Assembly (NCBI RefSeq): GCF_900167455.1
Contig: NZ_FUWJ01000011.1
Span: 62,001 to 126,000, forward strand
Direction of reading: 5' to 3'
Length of the DNA stretch: 64,000 nucleotides
Origin: Enhydrobacter aerosaccus
GTDB taxonomy: Bacteria > Pseudomonadota > Alphaproteobacteria > Reyranellales > Reyranellaceae
A program made the position numbers and the translations under genes. Positions 25,312 to 32,854 of the stretch are shown one piece after another. The notes under the pieces are model-generated. The model worked only from the letters and a program-made list of their open reading frames with translations. It was not told the origin of the DNA and made no database searches. Numbering within the stretch: position 1 is the stretch's first letter; every line of letters begins with the position of its first letter.

Positions 25312-25820
25312 GCGCGATCGAGACGGCTTCGCGCCATACCATCTCCGTTCTGGTCGACAACGAGCCCGGCATTCTCGCCCGTGTGGTCGGCCTGTTTTCC
25401 GGTCGCGGCTACAACATCGAAAGCCTGACGGTCGCCAAGACCAACGAAAAGGAAAACCTCTCCCGCATCACCATCGTCACGACCGGCACGCCGATGGTGA
25501 TCGAGCAGATCAAGGCCCAGCTCGACCGCCTGGTGCCAGTCCACCGTGTGCGCGACCTTACCGTCGAGGGAGCGCATGTCGAGCGCGAGCTGGCACTGGT
25601 GAAGGTGAAGGGAACGGGCGAGAGGCGGGTCGAGGCCCTGCGTCTTGCCGATGTCTTCCGCGCCAAGGTGATCGACGCCAAGAACGACTCGTTCGTCTTC
25701 GAGGTGACCGGCTCGTCCGACAAGGTCGACACCTTCATTGGCCTGATGGACGGGCTCGGCCTGGTCGATGTTGGCCGCACCGGTATCGTCGCCACGACCC
25801 GCGGCGGCGAAGCTCTCTAG
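25308..25820 (+). CDS. ilvN: Acetolactate synthase, small regulatory subunit
   Basis: Regulatory partner of IlvB that confers valine feedback control. It has 170 residues. The N-terminal ACT domain starts HTISVLVDNEPGILARVVGL and includes FSGRGYNIESLTVAKT; the C-terminal half (about 85-165) is the second ACT-like domain. The GTG start at 25308 overlaps the ilvB TGA, which indicates translational coupling and fixes the 1:1 partnership. No better ATG exists. Confidence 0.96.
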   Translation: MSAIETASRHTISVLVDNEPGILARVVGLFSGRGYNIESLTVAKTNEKENLSRITIVTTGTPMVIEQIKAQLDRLVPVHRVRDLTVEGAHVERELALVKVKGTGERRVEALRLADVFRAKVIDAKNDSFVFEVTGSSDKVDTFIGLMDGLGLVDVGRTGIVATTRGGEAL

Positions 25821-25822
25821 CG

Positions 25823-26446
25823 ATGGATGCGGTCGTCGCCCTTCTGGGCCTTGCGGTCGTGCATCTGCTTGCCGCCGCGAGCCCGGGTCCGAGCTTCGTG
25901 CTGGTGGCACAGACAGCGGTCGGCTCGGGGCGTCGCGCCGGATTCCTCGCCGCTTTCGCCATGATGCTGGGCGCGCTCGCCTGGGCCGCGGCGGCGCTAT
26001 ACGGCCTGCAGGTCCTGTTCGCGCGCTTCGAGTGGCTCTATCTCGCCATGCGCATCGGCGGCGGACTCTATCTGCTCTATCTGGCCGTGATGCTGTGGCG
26101 GCATGCCCGCGATCCTTTGCCGGAGCCGGGCTCCGGCGGCGTTCACGCCACCGGCGCGCAAGGCTTCGTTCGCGCCCTGCTGCTACAGCTCAGCAATCCG
26201 AAGGTCATGGTCTTCTTCGGCAGCATCTTCCTCGCCCTCCTGCCGGCGCAGCCGCCGGTCTGGATGCAGGCGGCGGTGCTGGCCATCGTGGCCTTCAACG
26301 AATTCACCTGGTACGCGCTGATCACCCTGCTGTTTTCCGGCGGGCCGGCGCGAGCCATCTACCGGCGGGCCAAGGTCTGGCTCGACCGAATTATGGGCGG
26401 AGCGCTGGCCGTTCTCGGCTTGCGCCTCGCCTTGCTGAGCCGCTAG
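25823..26446 (+). CDS. LysE/RhtB family amino-acid exporter
   Basis: A 207-residue inner-membrane protein with about six hydrophobic segments. The N-terminal family motif AAASPGPSFVLVAQTAVGSG (about 17-36) and LQLSNPKVMVFFGSIFLALLP (about 123-143) are characteristic of LysE/RhtB exporters. It lies 2 bp after ilvN and 30 bp before ilvC inside the branched-chain amino-acid operon. That suggests export of an amino acid or overflow intermediate, but the substrate is not established. Confidence 0.88.
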   Translation: MDAVVALLGLAVVHLLAAASPGPSFVLVAQTAVGSGRRAGFLAAFAMMLGALAWAAAALYGLQVLFARFEWLYLAMRIGGGLYLLYLAVMLWRHARDPLPEPGSGGVHATGAQGFVRALLLQLSNPKVMVFFGSIFLALLPAQPPVWMQAAVLAIVAFNEFTWYALITLLFSGGPARAIYRRAKVWLDRIMGGALAVLGLRLALLSR

Positions 26447-26476
26447 ACAGCGCGCCATTCGAAAGGGAGCAGGACA

Positions 26477-27496
26477 ATGCGTGTCTATTACGATCGTGAT
26501 GCCGACGTTAATCTGATCAAGGGCAAGAAGGTCCTGATCGTCGGCTACGGCAGCCAGGGCCATGCCCATGCCATGAACCTTCGCGACTCGGGCGTGAAGG
26601 ACGTGCGCATCGCGCTCAAGCCCAGCTCCGCCACGGTCAAGAAGGCCGAAGGCGCTGGCTTCACCGTGATGAGCCCGGCCGATGGCGCCAAGTGGGCCGA
26701 CATCGTCATGGTCCTGACCCCCGACGAGCTGCAGTCCGACATCTATAATGCCGACCTCGCGCCCAATATGCGGGCCGGTTCGGCGCTCGCCTTCGCGCAC
26801 GGCCTCAACGTGCACTTCAACCTGATCACGCCGCGCCCCGACATCGACGTGTTCATGATCGCGCCCAAGGGCCCCGGCCACACGGTGCGGTCCGAATACC
26901 TGCGTGGCGGCGGAGTGCCCTGCCTGGTCGCGGTGGCGCAGAACGCTTCGGGCAACGCGCTCGAGATCGGCCTCAGCTACTCGTCGGCGATCGGCGGCGG
27001 CCGTGCCGGCACTATCGAGACGACCTTCAAGGAAGAGTGCGAGACCGACCTGTTCGGCGAGCAGGTCGTGCTGTGCGGCGGCCTCGTCGAGCTGATCAAG
27101 GCCGGCTACGAGACGCTGGTCGAGGCGGGCTATGCGCCGGAGATGGCGTACTTCGAGTGCCTGCACGAGGTGAAGCTGATCGTGGATCTGATCTACGAGG
27201 GCGGCATCGCCAACATGAACTACTCGATCTCCAACACGGCCGAGTATGGCGAGTACGTGTCGGGTCCGCGCATCGTGACGGCCGAGACCAAGGCCGAGAT
27301 GAAGCGTGTGCTGGCCGACATCCAGTCGGGCCGCTTCGCGCGCGACTGGATGCTGGAGAACAAGGTCAACCAGGCCTCGTTCAAGGCGATGCGTAAGCGC
27401 ATGTCGGAGCATCCGATCGAGGAGATCGGCGTCAAGCTGCGCGGCATGATGCCGTGGATCAAGGAAAAGGCCCTGGTCGACAAGACCAAGAACTGA
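26477..27496 (+). CDS. ilvC: Ketol-acid reductoisomerase (class I)
   Basis: Isomerises and reduces acetolactate or acetohydroxybutyrate with NADPH and Mg2+, the step after IlvBN. It has 339 residues, the short class I length. The nucleotide loop VLIVGYGSQGHAHAMNLRDSG (about 18-38), APKGPGHTVRSEY and the metal ligands in ETTFKEECETDLFGEQ and CLHEVKLIVDLIYEGG are present. AAAGGGAGCAGG precedes the ATG. A strong terminator follows 13 bp after the stop, closing the operon. Confidence 0.97.
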   Translation: MRVYYDRDADVNLIKGKKVLIVGYGSQGHAHAMNLRDSGVKDVRIALKPSSATVKKAEGAGFTVMSPADGAKWADIVMVLTPDELQSDIYNADLAPNMRAGSALAFAHGLNVHFNLITPRPDIDVFMIAPKGPGHTVRSEYLRGGGVPCLVAVAQNASGNALEIGLSYSSAIGGGRAGTIETTFKEECETDLFGEQVVLCGGLVELIKAGYETLVEAGYAPEMAYFECLHEVKLIVDLIYEGGIANMNYSISNTAEYGEYVSGPRIVTAETKAEMKRVLADIQSGRFARDWMLENKVNQASFKAMRKRMSEHPIEEIGVKLRGMMPWIKEKALVDKTKN

Positions 27497-27509
27497 CGAT
27501 CTCGGGAAG

Positions 27510-27558
27510 CGCGCCACGTGTCGCGGATCGGTTCCGCGGCACGTGGCGCGTTTTCTTT
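27510..27558 (+). terminator. Rho-independent terminator of ilvC
   Basis: An 11-bp arm CGCGCCACGTG (27510-27520) pairs with CACGTGGCGCG (27540-27550), with an inner CGCGG/CCGCG stem. TTTTCTTTT follows. The 27559-27744 stretch up to the next gene has no recognisable feature. Confidence 0.9.
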
Positions 27559-27744
27559 TGGTCAGATTGCCATCGACAGGGGCGAGCGCGGGAGACCTGT
27601 CACAATGCTTTCCCGAATCGGCGATTGAACACGGCCGGTGCCACCCTTATTGGTCGGATGTGATATCGCCGAGACATTCAATCGGTCCGAAGCCAACGGC
27701 TGGATCCGCGTCTGTCGAATGCGACTCACAAACGCGCAATTGCT

Positions 27745-28095
27745 ATGAGACCTGAGATGAAATTGTCCGCGTCCCTGCTTGCTGCAGGATTGATCGTCAT
27801 GACGGCGCCCGTCGCTTTCGCCGATGACTGGGCCGATTTTGAACTGCACAACGGTAGCAACTTCACGATCGTGTCCTTCACGACCAACGAGGGCGATGGC
27901 TGGAGTTCGAACTGGCTGGGACGCGATCGACTGGAACCAGGTGCTGCGATTGAGATGCGGTTCTCCGATCGCAAAGGGCCGTGCGATGTCCAGTTCCGAG
28001 TGACGGCGTCGGACGGCTACAAATACGAATACACGGGCAATTTCTGCCGCATCCAGAATCTGTACGTCTACGACAAATCGATAAAGTGGGACTGA
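27745..28095 (+). CDS. Small secreted protein of unnamed family
   Basis: This 116-residue protein has a clear signal peptide (KLSASLLAAGLIVMTAPVAFA, cleavage near residue 26). The mature beta-rich domain of about 90 residues begins DDWADFELHNGSNFTIVSF and has two cysteines (GPCDVQF and GNFCRIQ) that could form a disulfide. The pattern N-x-ten residues, W-x2-NWLGRD, LEPG, C-D-V-x-F resembles small uncharacterised alphaproteobacterial exoproteins. The start may be 27745 or the ATG at 27757. It has its own surroundings after the ilvC terminator. The function is unknown. Confidence 0.65.
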   Translation: MRPEMKLSASLLAAGLIVMTAPVAFADDWADFELHNGSNFTIVSFTTNEGDGWSSNWLGRDRLEPGAAIEMRFSDRKGPCDVQFRVTASDGYKYEYTGNFCRIQNLYVYDKSIKWD

Positions 28096-28112
28096 CGCCT
28101 CTCTCGCTGTCG

Positions 28113-28154
28113 GATCGGAGGTCGGGGCCGCTTCGCGACCGCCTGCCTCCGATC
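28113..28154. terminator. Possible bidirectional hairpin between convergent genes
   Basis: GATCGGAGG (28113-28121) and CCTCCGATC (28146-28154) form a perfect 9-bp stem around a 24-base GC-rich loop between two convergent genes. There is no T-tract, so termination is inferred from position only. Confidence 0.35.
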
Positions 28155-28179
28155 GATCAGTGAGACCGAATCAGGCTTT

Positions 28180-28938
28180 CTAAAGCATATAGCCGCCGCC
28201 CGATGCATCGAGCATGGCGCCGGTAATGAAAGAGGCCTCGTCCGACAGCAGCCACAGGATCGCCTCGGCGATCTCGTGCGCTTCTCCGATGCGGTGCATC
28301 GGGATCGAGGATTCGATGCGGGCTCGAAAGGTGGCGTCAGTGAGTCGGCCCTCGGTCATTTCCGTCGTGACCATGCCCGGTCGGACTGAATTGACCCGGA
28401 TGCCTTCGCCTGCCGCTTCACGAGCGAAGCCTTTGGTGAAGGCGTCGACGGCGCCCTTGCTGGCAGCATAGGCCGAAGAGCCCGTCCGGCCGCCCAGAGT
28501 GGCAGCCATGGAAGAGACGTTGACGATGGCGCCGCCTTTGCCGCTGTGCTTGGTCGACATGCGCCGTGCGGCCTCGCGACAGCACAGCATCAAGCCGACC
28601 ACATTGACGGCGAAGAGGTTGGAAAGGATGGCCGCGTCGTACTCGTCGACGCGTCCATTGCGACCGTTGATGCCGGCGCTGTTGACGAGGTGAGTGACAG
28701 GGCCGAGCGATTTCTCGGTTTCCTCGAACAGCCGCACGATCTCGCTTTCTCGAGCCATGTCGGCCTGCACCGCGACGGCTTGTCCGCCCTTGCCGGCGAT
28801 CTCGGCCACGATGGCCTCCGCCTGATCCGCCCTCGATCGGTAGTTGACGGCAATCCGGTAGCCGCGGCCCGCGGCGCGTCGCGCGGTCTCGGCGCCGATG
28901 CCGGAAGCGCCTCCCGTGATCAAAAGAGTTTTGGTCAT
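28180..28938 (-). CDS. Short-chain dehydrogenase/reductase (SDR)
   Basis: A 252-residue classical SDR that oxidises or reduces a hydroxyl/keto group with NAD(P). The cofactor loop TGGASGIGAETARR is at about 8-21 (TGxxxGxG). The structural NSAG (85-88) is followed by catalytic Ser (VNVSSMAATLGGR) and YAASK with Tyr and Lys, then RPGMVTTEM. Arg residues after strand 2 (NYRSRADQ) suggest NADP preference. Divergent from a zinc alcohol dehydrogenase with a 41-bp gap. The substrate is unknown. Confidence 0.9.
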   Translation of the reverse strand: MTKTLLITGGASGIGAETARRAAGRGYRIAVNYRSRADQAEAIVAEIAGKGGQAVAVQADMARESEIVRLFEETEKSLGPVTHLVNSAGINGRNGRVDEYDAAILSNLFAVNVVGLMLCCREAARRMSTKHSGKGGAIVNVSSMAATLGGRTGSSAYAASKGAVDAFTKGFAREAAGEGIRVNSVRPGMVTTEMTEGRLTDATFRARIESSIPMHRIGEAHEIAEAILWLLSDEASFITGAMLDASGGGYML

Positions 28939-28979
28939 GCGAGCGATGTTATAGTGCGCCGTCTCCCGGGAGGAAAATG

Positions 28980-30080
28980 ATGAAAGCCGCTGTTTTGTTC
29001 GAACCCAATACCCCGCTGCAGGTCGTGGAATGCGAACTCGATCCGCCGAAGGCCAACGAGGTGCGCGTGAAGATGAAGGCGGCGGGCGTTTGTCAGAGCG
29101 ACTGGCACATCATGAACGGCGATTGGCCTTCGCCTCTGCCGATCGTGCCGGGGCACGAGGCTGCCGGCGAGATCCTGGAATGCGGACCCGGTGTCACGAC
29201 GGTGAAGCCCGGCGATCACGTCATCTTCTCCTTCCGGCCGCATTGTGGGCGCTGCCGCTACTGCACCATGGGCCGCACTGTGCTTTGCATCGGCCATGCT
29301 TCCGCGCCGGCAGGCACCCTCTATGACGGGACGCTGCGGCTGAAGCACAAGGGGCAGGGCATCAGCCAGATGGCGCGCATCGGTACCTTCGCCGAGGAGG
29401 TCGTGGTGCCCGAGGAGATGGTGGTGCCAATCCGAAGGGATATGCCCTGGCCGCAAGCGGCGCTGGTCGGCTGCTGCGTCGCGACCGGCGTGGGAGCCGT
29501 CACCCGTCATGCCAAGATCGAGGCCGGGTCGTCGGTGCTGGTGATCGGCTGCGGCGGCGTCGGCCTCAACGCCATCCAGGGAGCCATGCTGTCGGGCGCG
29601 CGTCTGATCGTTGCTGCCGATATCCTGGACAACAAGCTCGAGATGGCCAGGACGTTCGGTGCCACGCACACGATCAACACGGCCAAGGACAACGATCCGG
29701 TCAAGAAGGTGAAGGAGATCGCGGACGGGCTGGGCGTCGACTATGCCTTCGACGCGGTGTCCAACGACAAGACCCAGGCCCTGGCTTTCGACGCGCTGGC
29801 GCCGGGCGGCCACGCCGTCGCGGTCGGTATCTCGGCCGCGACCGTGAAGGCGCAATATTCGCCATTCGCGATGGTATTGACCGAGAAGACGGTGAGCGGC
29901 ACCTATTACGGATCGGTGCGGCCCAACGTCGATTTCCCCGTTCTCGTCGATCACTATATGAACCGGAGGCTCAATATCGACGGCCTGATCAGCCGTACCT
30001 ACAAGCTCGAGGACATCAACGAAGGCTTCAAGCGCATGATGGCCGGCGAGGTCGCGCGCGGCGTCGTCGTTTTCGACTGA
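28980..30080 (+). CDS. Zinc-dependent alcohol dehydrogenase (class III-like MDR)
   Basis: A 366-residue medium-chain dehydrogenase. Catalytic zinc ligands are Cys and His in AGVCQSDWH, the PGHEAAGEI His-Glu, and the Cys in VGCCVATGVGA. The structural zinc cluster CGRCRYCTMGRTVLC has all four cysteines. The Rossmann loop GCGGVGLNAIQGA is near residue 183. Of two adjacent ATGs, 28980 is preferred because GGGAGG then has 6-base spacing; 28977 is the alternative. The closest group oxidises primary alcohols, but the substrate is not determined. Confidence 0.88.
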   Translation: MKAAVLFEPNTPLQVVECELDPPKANEVRVKMKAAGVCQSDWHIMNGDWPSPLPIVPGHEAAGEILECGPGVTTVKPGDHVIFSFRPHCGRCRYCTMGRTVLCIGHASAPAGTLYDGTLRLKHKGQGISQMARIGTFAEEVVVPEEMVVPIRRDMPWPQAALVGCCVATGVGAVTRHAKIEAGSSVLVIGCGGVGLNAIQGAMLSGARLIVAADILDNKLEMARTFGATHTINTAKDNDPVKKVKEIADGLGVDYAFDAVSNDKTQALAFDALAPGGHAVAVGISAATVKAQYSPFAMVLTEKTVSGTYYGSVRPNVDFPVLVDHYMNRRLNIDGLISRTYKLEDINEGFKRMMAGEVARGVVVFD

Positions 30081-30223
30081 CCGGCGGGCTCCGTTGCGCA
30101 CCGAGTGACAAAGGACGGTTGTCCGGCCGGGGTGTTTGAATCGCCTTGCGAGACCCTCCCGGCCGGTCTAAACCCACCCCACTTCAGCGGCCTTTTCAGG
30201 CTCGCGACGAAAAGCTGTTTTTC

Positions 30224-30235
30224 CTGTAATTACAG
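30224..30235. promoter_or_regulatory. Perfect 12-bp palindrome upstream of mreB
   Basis: CTGTAATTACAG is a perfect dyad ending 12 bases before the mreB ATG, within the 167-bp intergenic region. It overlaps the place where a ribosome site would be; only a weak AGAGA follows it. It could be a regulator site or an mRNA structure. Upstream, a GC hairpin (CCGGCCGGG near 30123 with CCCGGCCGG near 30161) encloses a long loop and lacks a T-tract. Confidence 0.35.
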
Positions 30236-30247
30236 AGACTTGGCGCA

Positions 30248-31288
30248 ATGCTGTCGAGAGTGATCGGGCTTTTTTCGGCGGATATGGGGATCGACCTCGG
30301 GACAGCCAACACGCTGGTCTATGTGAAGGGCCGGGGCATCGTGCTGAACGAGCCCTCGGTTGTCGCGCTGACCACGCACAGCGGCAAGCGTCAGGTCCTC
30401 GCCGTGGGCGAGGAGGCGAAGATGATGCTGGGCCGCACGCCGGGCAACATCCAGGCGATCCGGCCGCTGCGCGATGGTGTGATCGCCGACTTCGAAGTCG
30501 CCGAGGCGATGATCAAGCACTTCATCAGCAAGGTGCATAATCGCCGGTCGTTCGCCCATCCGCAGATCGTGGTGTGCGTGCCTTCCGGCTCGACCGCGGT
30601 GGAGCGTCGCGCCATCCAGGAATCGGCCGAAAGCGCCGGCGCGCGCAAGGTGTGGCTGATCGAGGAGCCCATGGCGGCGGCGATCGGGGCCGGCCTGCCG
30701 GTCACCGAGCCGACCGGTTCGATGGTGGTCGATATCGGCGGCGGCACGACCGAAGTGGCGGTCCTGTCCCTCGGCGGCATCGTCTATCCGCGCTCGGTGC
30801 GCGTGGGCGGCGACAAGATGGACGAGGCGATCATCGCCTACATCCGGCGCAATCATAATCTCCTGGTTGGCGAGAGTTCGGCCGAGCGCATCAAGAAGAC
30901 CATCGCCTCGGCCTGCGCGCCCGACGACGGCGAAGGGCGGACCATGGAAATCAAGGGCCGCGACCTGATGAACGGCGTGCCGAAGGAACTGGTGATCACC
31001 GAGCGGCAGATCGCCGAAAGCCTTCAGGAGCCGGTCAGCCAGATCGTCGAGGCGGTCAAGGTCGCCCTCGAGAACACAGCGCCCGAACTTGCGGCCGACA
31101 TCGTGGACAAGGGCATCGTCCTCACGGGCGGCGGCGCCATGCTGGCTAACATGGATATGGTCCTGCGCCAGGCCACCGGCCTGCCGGTCTCGGTGGCGGA
31201 GGATCCGCTGCTGTGCGTGGCGCTGGGAACCGGCCATGCGGTGGAGAATATCGATCGTTTGCGCGGCGTCTTGTCATCCATGTACTAA
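30248..31288 (+). CDS. mreB: Rod shape-determining actin homologue MreB
   Basis: Actin-like ATPase that forms membrane-bound filaments and guides the elongasome. It has 346 residues. The phosphate-1 loop IDLGTANTLVYVKG is at about 16-29, phosphate-2 VVDIGGGTTEVAV is near residue 161, and the adenosine loop LTGGGAMLANMD is near residue 296. The N-terminal LSRVIGLFSADMG fits the membrane-binding amphipathic start. First gene of mreB-mreC-mreD-mrdA-rodA, all + strand with tiny gaps or overlaps after mreC. Confidence 0.97.
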   Translation: MLSRVIGLFSADMGIDLGTANTLVYVKGRGIVLNEPSVVALTTHSGKRQVLAVGEEAKMMLGRTPGNIQAIRPLRDGVIADFEVAEAMIKHFISKVHNRRSFAHPQIVVCVPSGSTAVERRAIQESAESAGARKVWLIEEPMAAAIGAGLPVTEPTGSMVVDIGGGTTEVAVLSLGGIVYPRSVRVGGDKMDEAIIAYIRRNHNLLVGESSAERIKKTIASACAPDDGEGRTMEIKGRDLMNGVPKELVITERQIAESLQEPVSQIVEAVKVALENTAPELAADIVDKGIVLTGGGAMLANMDMVLRQATGLPVSVAEDPLLCVALGTGHAVENIDRLRGVLSSMY

Positions 31289-31331
31289 GACTCCGCGCGC
31301 CACCGTCCGCTTGGAGTAGAATGACCCGGGC

Positions 31332-32282
31332 ATGGCGATCCGCGACGATTTCGAGGTAGCGACCCAGCAGCTGCGGACATTCCTGCAGCGCTTTGCGCTC
31401 GTCCTCCTGGTGATCGCCGCCTTCGTGGCCATGCTGATCGGGAAGGCCGACACCGTGCTGGTCGAGAATGCGCGCGTGCTGGCGCTCGATCTTGCGACCC
31501 CGGCGCTCGAGGCGATCGCGCAGCCCGTCGCGGTGGCCAATCGTGCCATTGCCGATCTCCGCGAGTTTGCCTCGTTGCGTGAGGAAAATGCGCGGCTGCG
31601 CGGAGAAAACAGCCGTCTGCTGGCCTGGCAGACCGCGGCGAGACGCCTCGAGAACGAGAACAACCGCCTGCGCGAGCTGGCCAGCTTCCGCGAAGGTCCG
31701 GAGGCCTCGTTCATTACCGCCCGTGTCGTCGGCGACAGTGTCAGCGCCTATGTCCGTGGCGCCTTGTTGAACGTCGGACGCCGTGCCGGGGTCACGCCGG
31801 GCCAGGCCGTTCTCACCGGCGAGGGCCTTGCGGGCCGCATCGCCGAGGTCGGGGAGAACAGCGCCCGCGTCCTGTTCGTCACCGACGTGAACTCGCGGCT
31901 GCCGGTCCAGGTGGAGCGCACGCGTGAGCGGGCGATCCTGGCCGGCAACAATTCGCCCCTGCTGCGGCTGACGCTGCTGCAGAGCGTTGCCGGCATCCAG
32001 CCCGGTGACCGCATCGTCACCTCCGGCAGCGGCGGCAGCTTCCCGGTCGGGATTCCGGTGGGAGAAGTGGTCCAGGGCGGCAATGAAGGGACTATCCGTG
32101 TGCGGCCGTTCGCGGATTTCTCGCGATTGGAGTTCGTGCGCGTGGTCGATTACGGCGTCACCGGCCTGGTCAATACTGGTCCAGCGCCGGCGACGACCGG
32201 CTCGGCGGGCCCGGCAACGACCGGGCCGACAACAGCCGGCCCGACAACAAGCCCGGCAACGACACCGCAAAAGGCCCGCTGA
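31332..32282 (+). CDS. mreC: Rod shape-determining protein MreC
   Basis: Periplasmic scaffold of the elongasome that activates PBP2. It has 316 residues. One membrane helix (about 17-37, RFALVLLVIAAFVAMLIGKAD) is followed by a coiled coil (about 72-118, REENARLRGENSRLLAW) and a beta-barrel domain (about 120-280, ARVVGDSVSAYVRGALLNVG). The C-terminal 35 residues are a low-complexity Thr/Pro/Gly/Ala tail with repeated PATTGPTTAGPTT-like units and no homology value. The stop TGA shares a base with the mreD ATG. Confidence 0.95.
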   Translation: MAIRDDFEVATQQLRTFLQRFALVLLVIAAFVAMLIGKADTVLVENARVLALDLATPALEAIAQPVAVANRAIADLREFASLREENARLRGENSRLLAWQTAARRLENENNRLRELASFREGPEASFITARVVGDSVSAYVRGALLNVGRRAGVTPGQAVLTGEGLAGRIAEVGENSARVLFVTDVNSRLPVQVERTRERAILAGNNSPLLRLTLLQSVAGIQPGDRIVTSGSGGSFPVGIPVGEVVQGGNEGTIRVRPFADFSRLEFVRVVDYGVTGLVNTGPAPATTGSAGPATTGPTTAGPTTSPATTPQKAR

Positions 32283-32854
32283 TGCGCGCGGACGGGTTCA
32301 TCGCTCGGCTCGACGATCTGGGACGGCTGGTCCTGCCGGGCCTGATTCTGCTGTTTTTCGTCATCCTGACCCTGGCGCCCCTGCGCGTTCCTTATCTCTC
32401 TGACACGCTGCCGCTGCTGCCGGCCCTGGTGGTGTTCCAGTTCAGCCTGGCGACGCCGGAGCGCCTGCCTGGCCCGTTCCTGCTGGCGATGGGCGTATTG
32501 CTCGATCTGCTGCTGGGCGGCCCCGGGGCGCCGGTCGGCATCAGCGCTCTCGGTTTCGTGTTGATCCGCGCCGCCGTGGTCGCCAATCGCCGCTACCTGG
32601 TCGGCGTGCCCTTCCTGTTCCAGTGGATCGGTTTTTGCCTGCTCGAATGGCTCTTCATGGTCCTGGTCTGGGGCTTCACCGCGCTCTGGACATGGACCGC
32701 CATCGATCCGGTGCCTGCGATGATGCAATATGCCGTGGTGATCGTGATCTATCCCTTGCTGGCGCCCATCCTGGCTCGGGTGCGGCCCCGCGATCCGCTG
32801 AACGTCCCGGAGCCCGCCCGAGGCACGGCGCGGCCAGGGGAGACATCGGCATGA
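32282..32854 (+). CDS. mreD: Rod shape-determining protein MreD
   Basis: A 190-residue inner-membrane protein of the elongasome with about five or six hydrophobic segments, starting LVLPGLILLFFVILTLAPLR. MreD is poorly conserved in sequence. The assignment rests on hydrophobic profile, length, and position between mreC (1-bp overlap) and mrdA (4-bp ATGA overlap). It binds MreC and helps balance PBP2 activity. Confidence 0.9.
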   Translation: MRADGFIARLDDLGRLVLPGLILLFFVILTLAPLRVPYLSDTLPLLPALVVFQFSLATPERLPGPFLLAMGVLLDLLLGGPGAPVGISALGFVLIRAAVVANRRYLVGVPFLFQWIGFCLLEWLFMVLVWGFTALWTWTAIDPVPAMMQYAVVIVIYPLLAPILARVRPRDPLNVPEPARGTARPGETSA

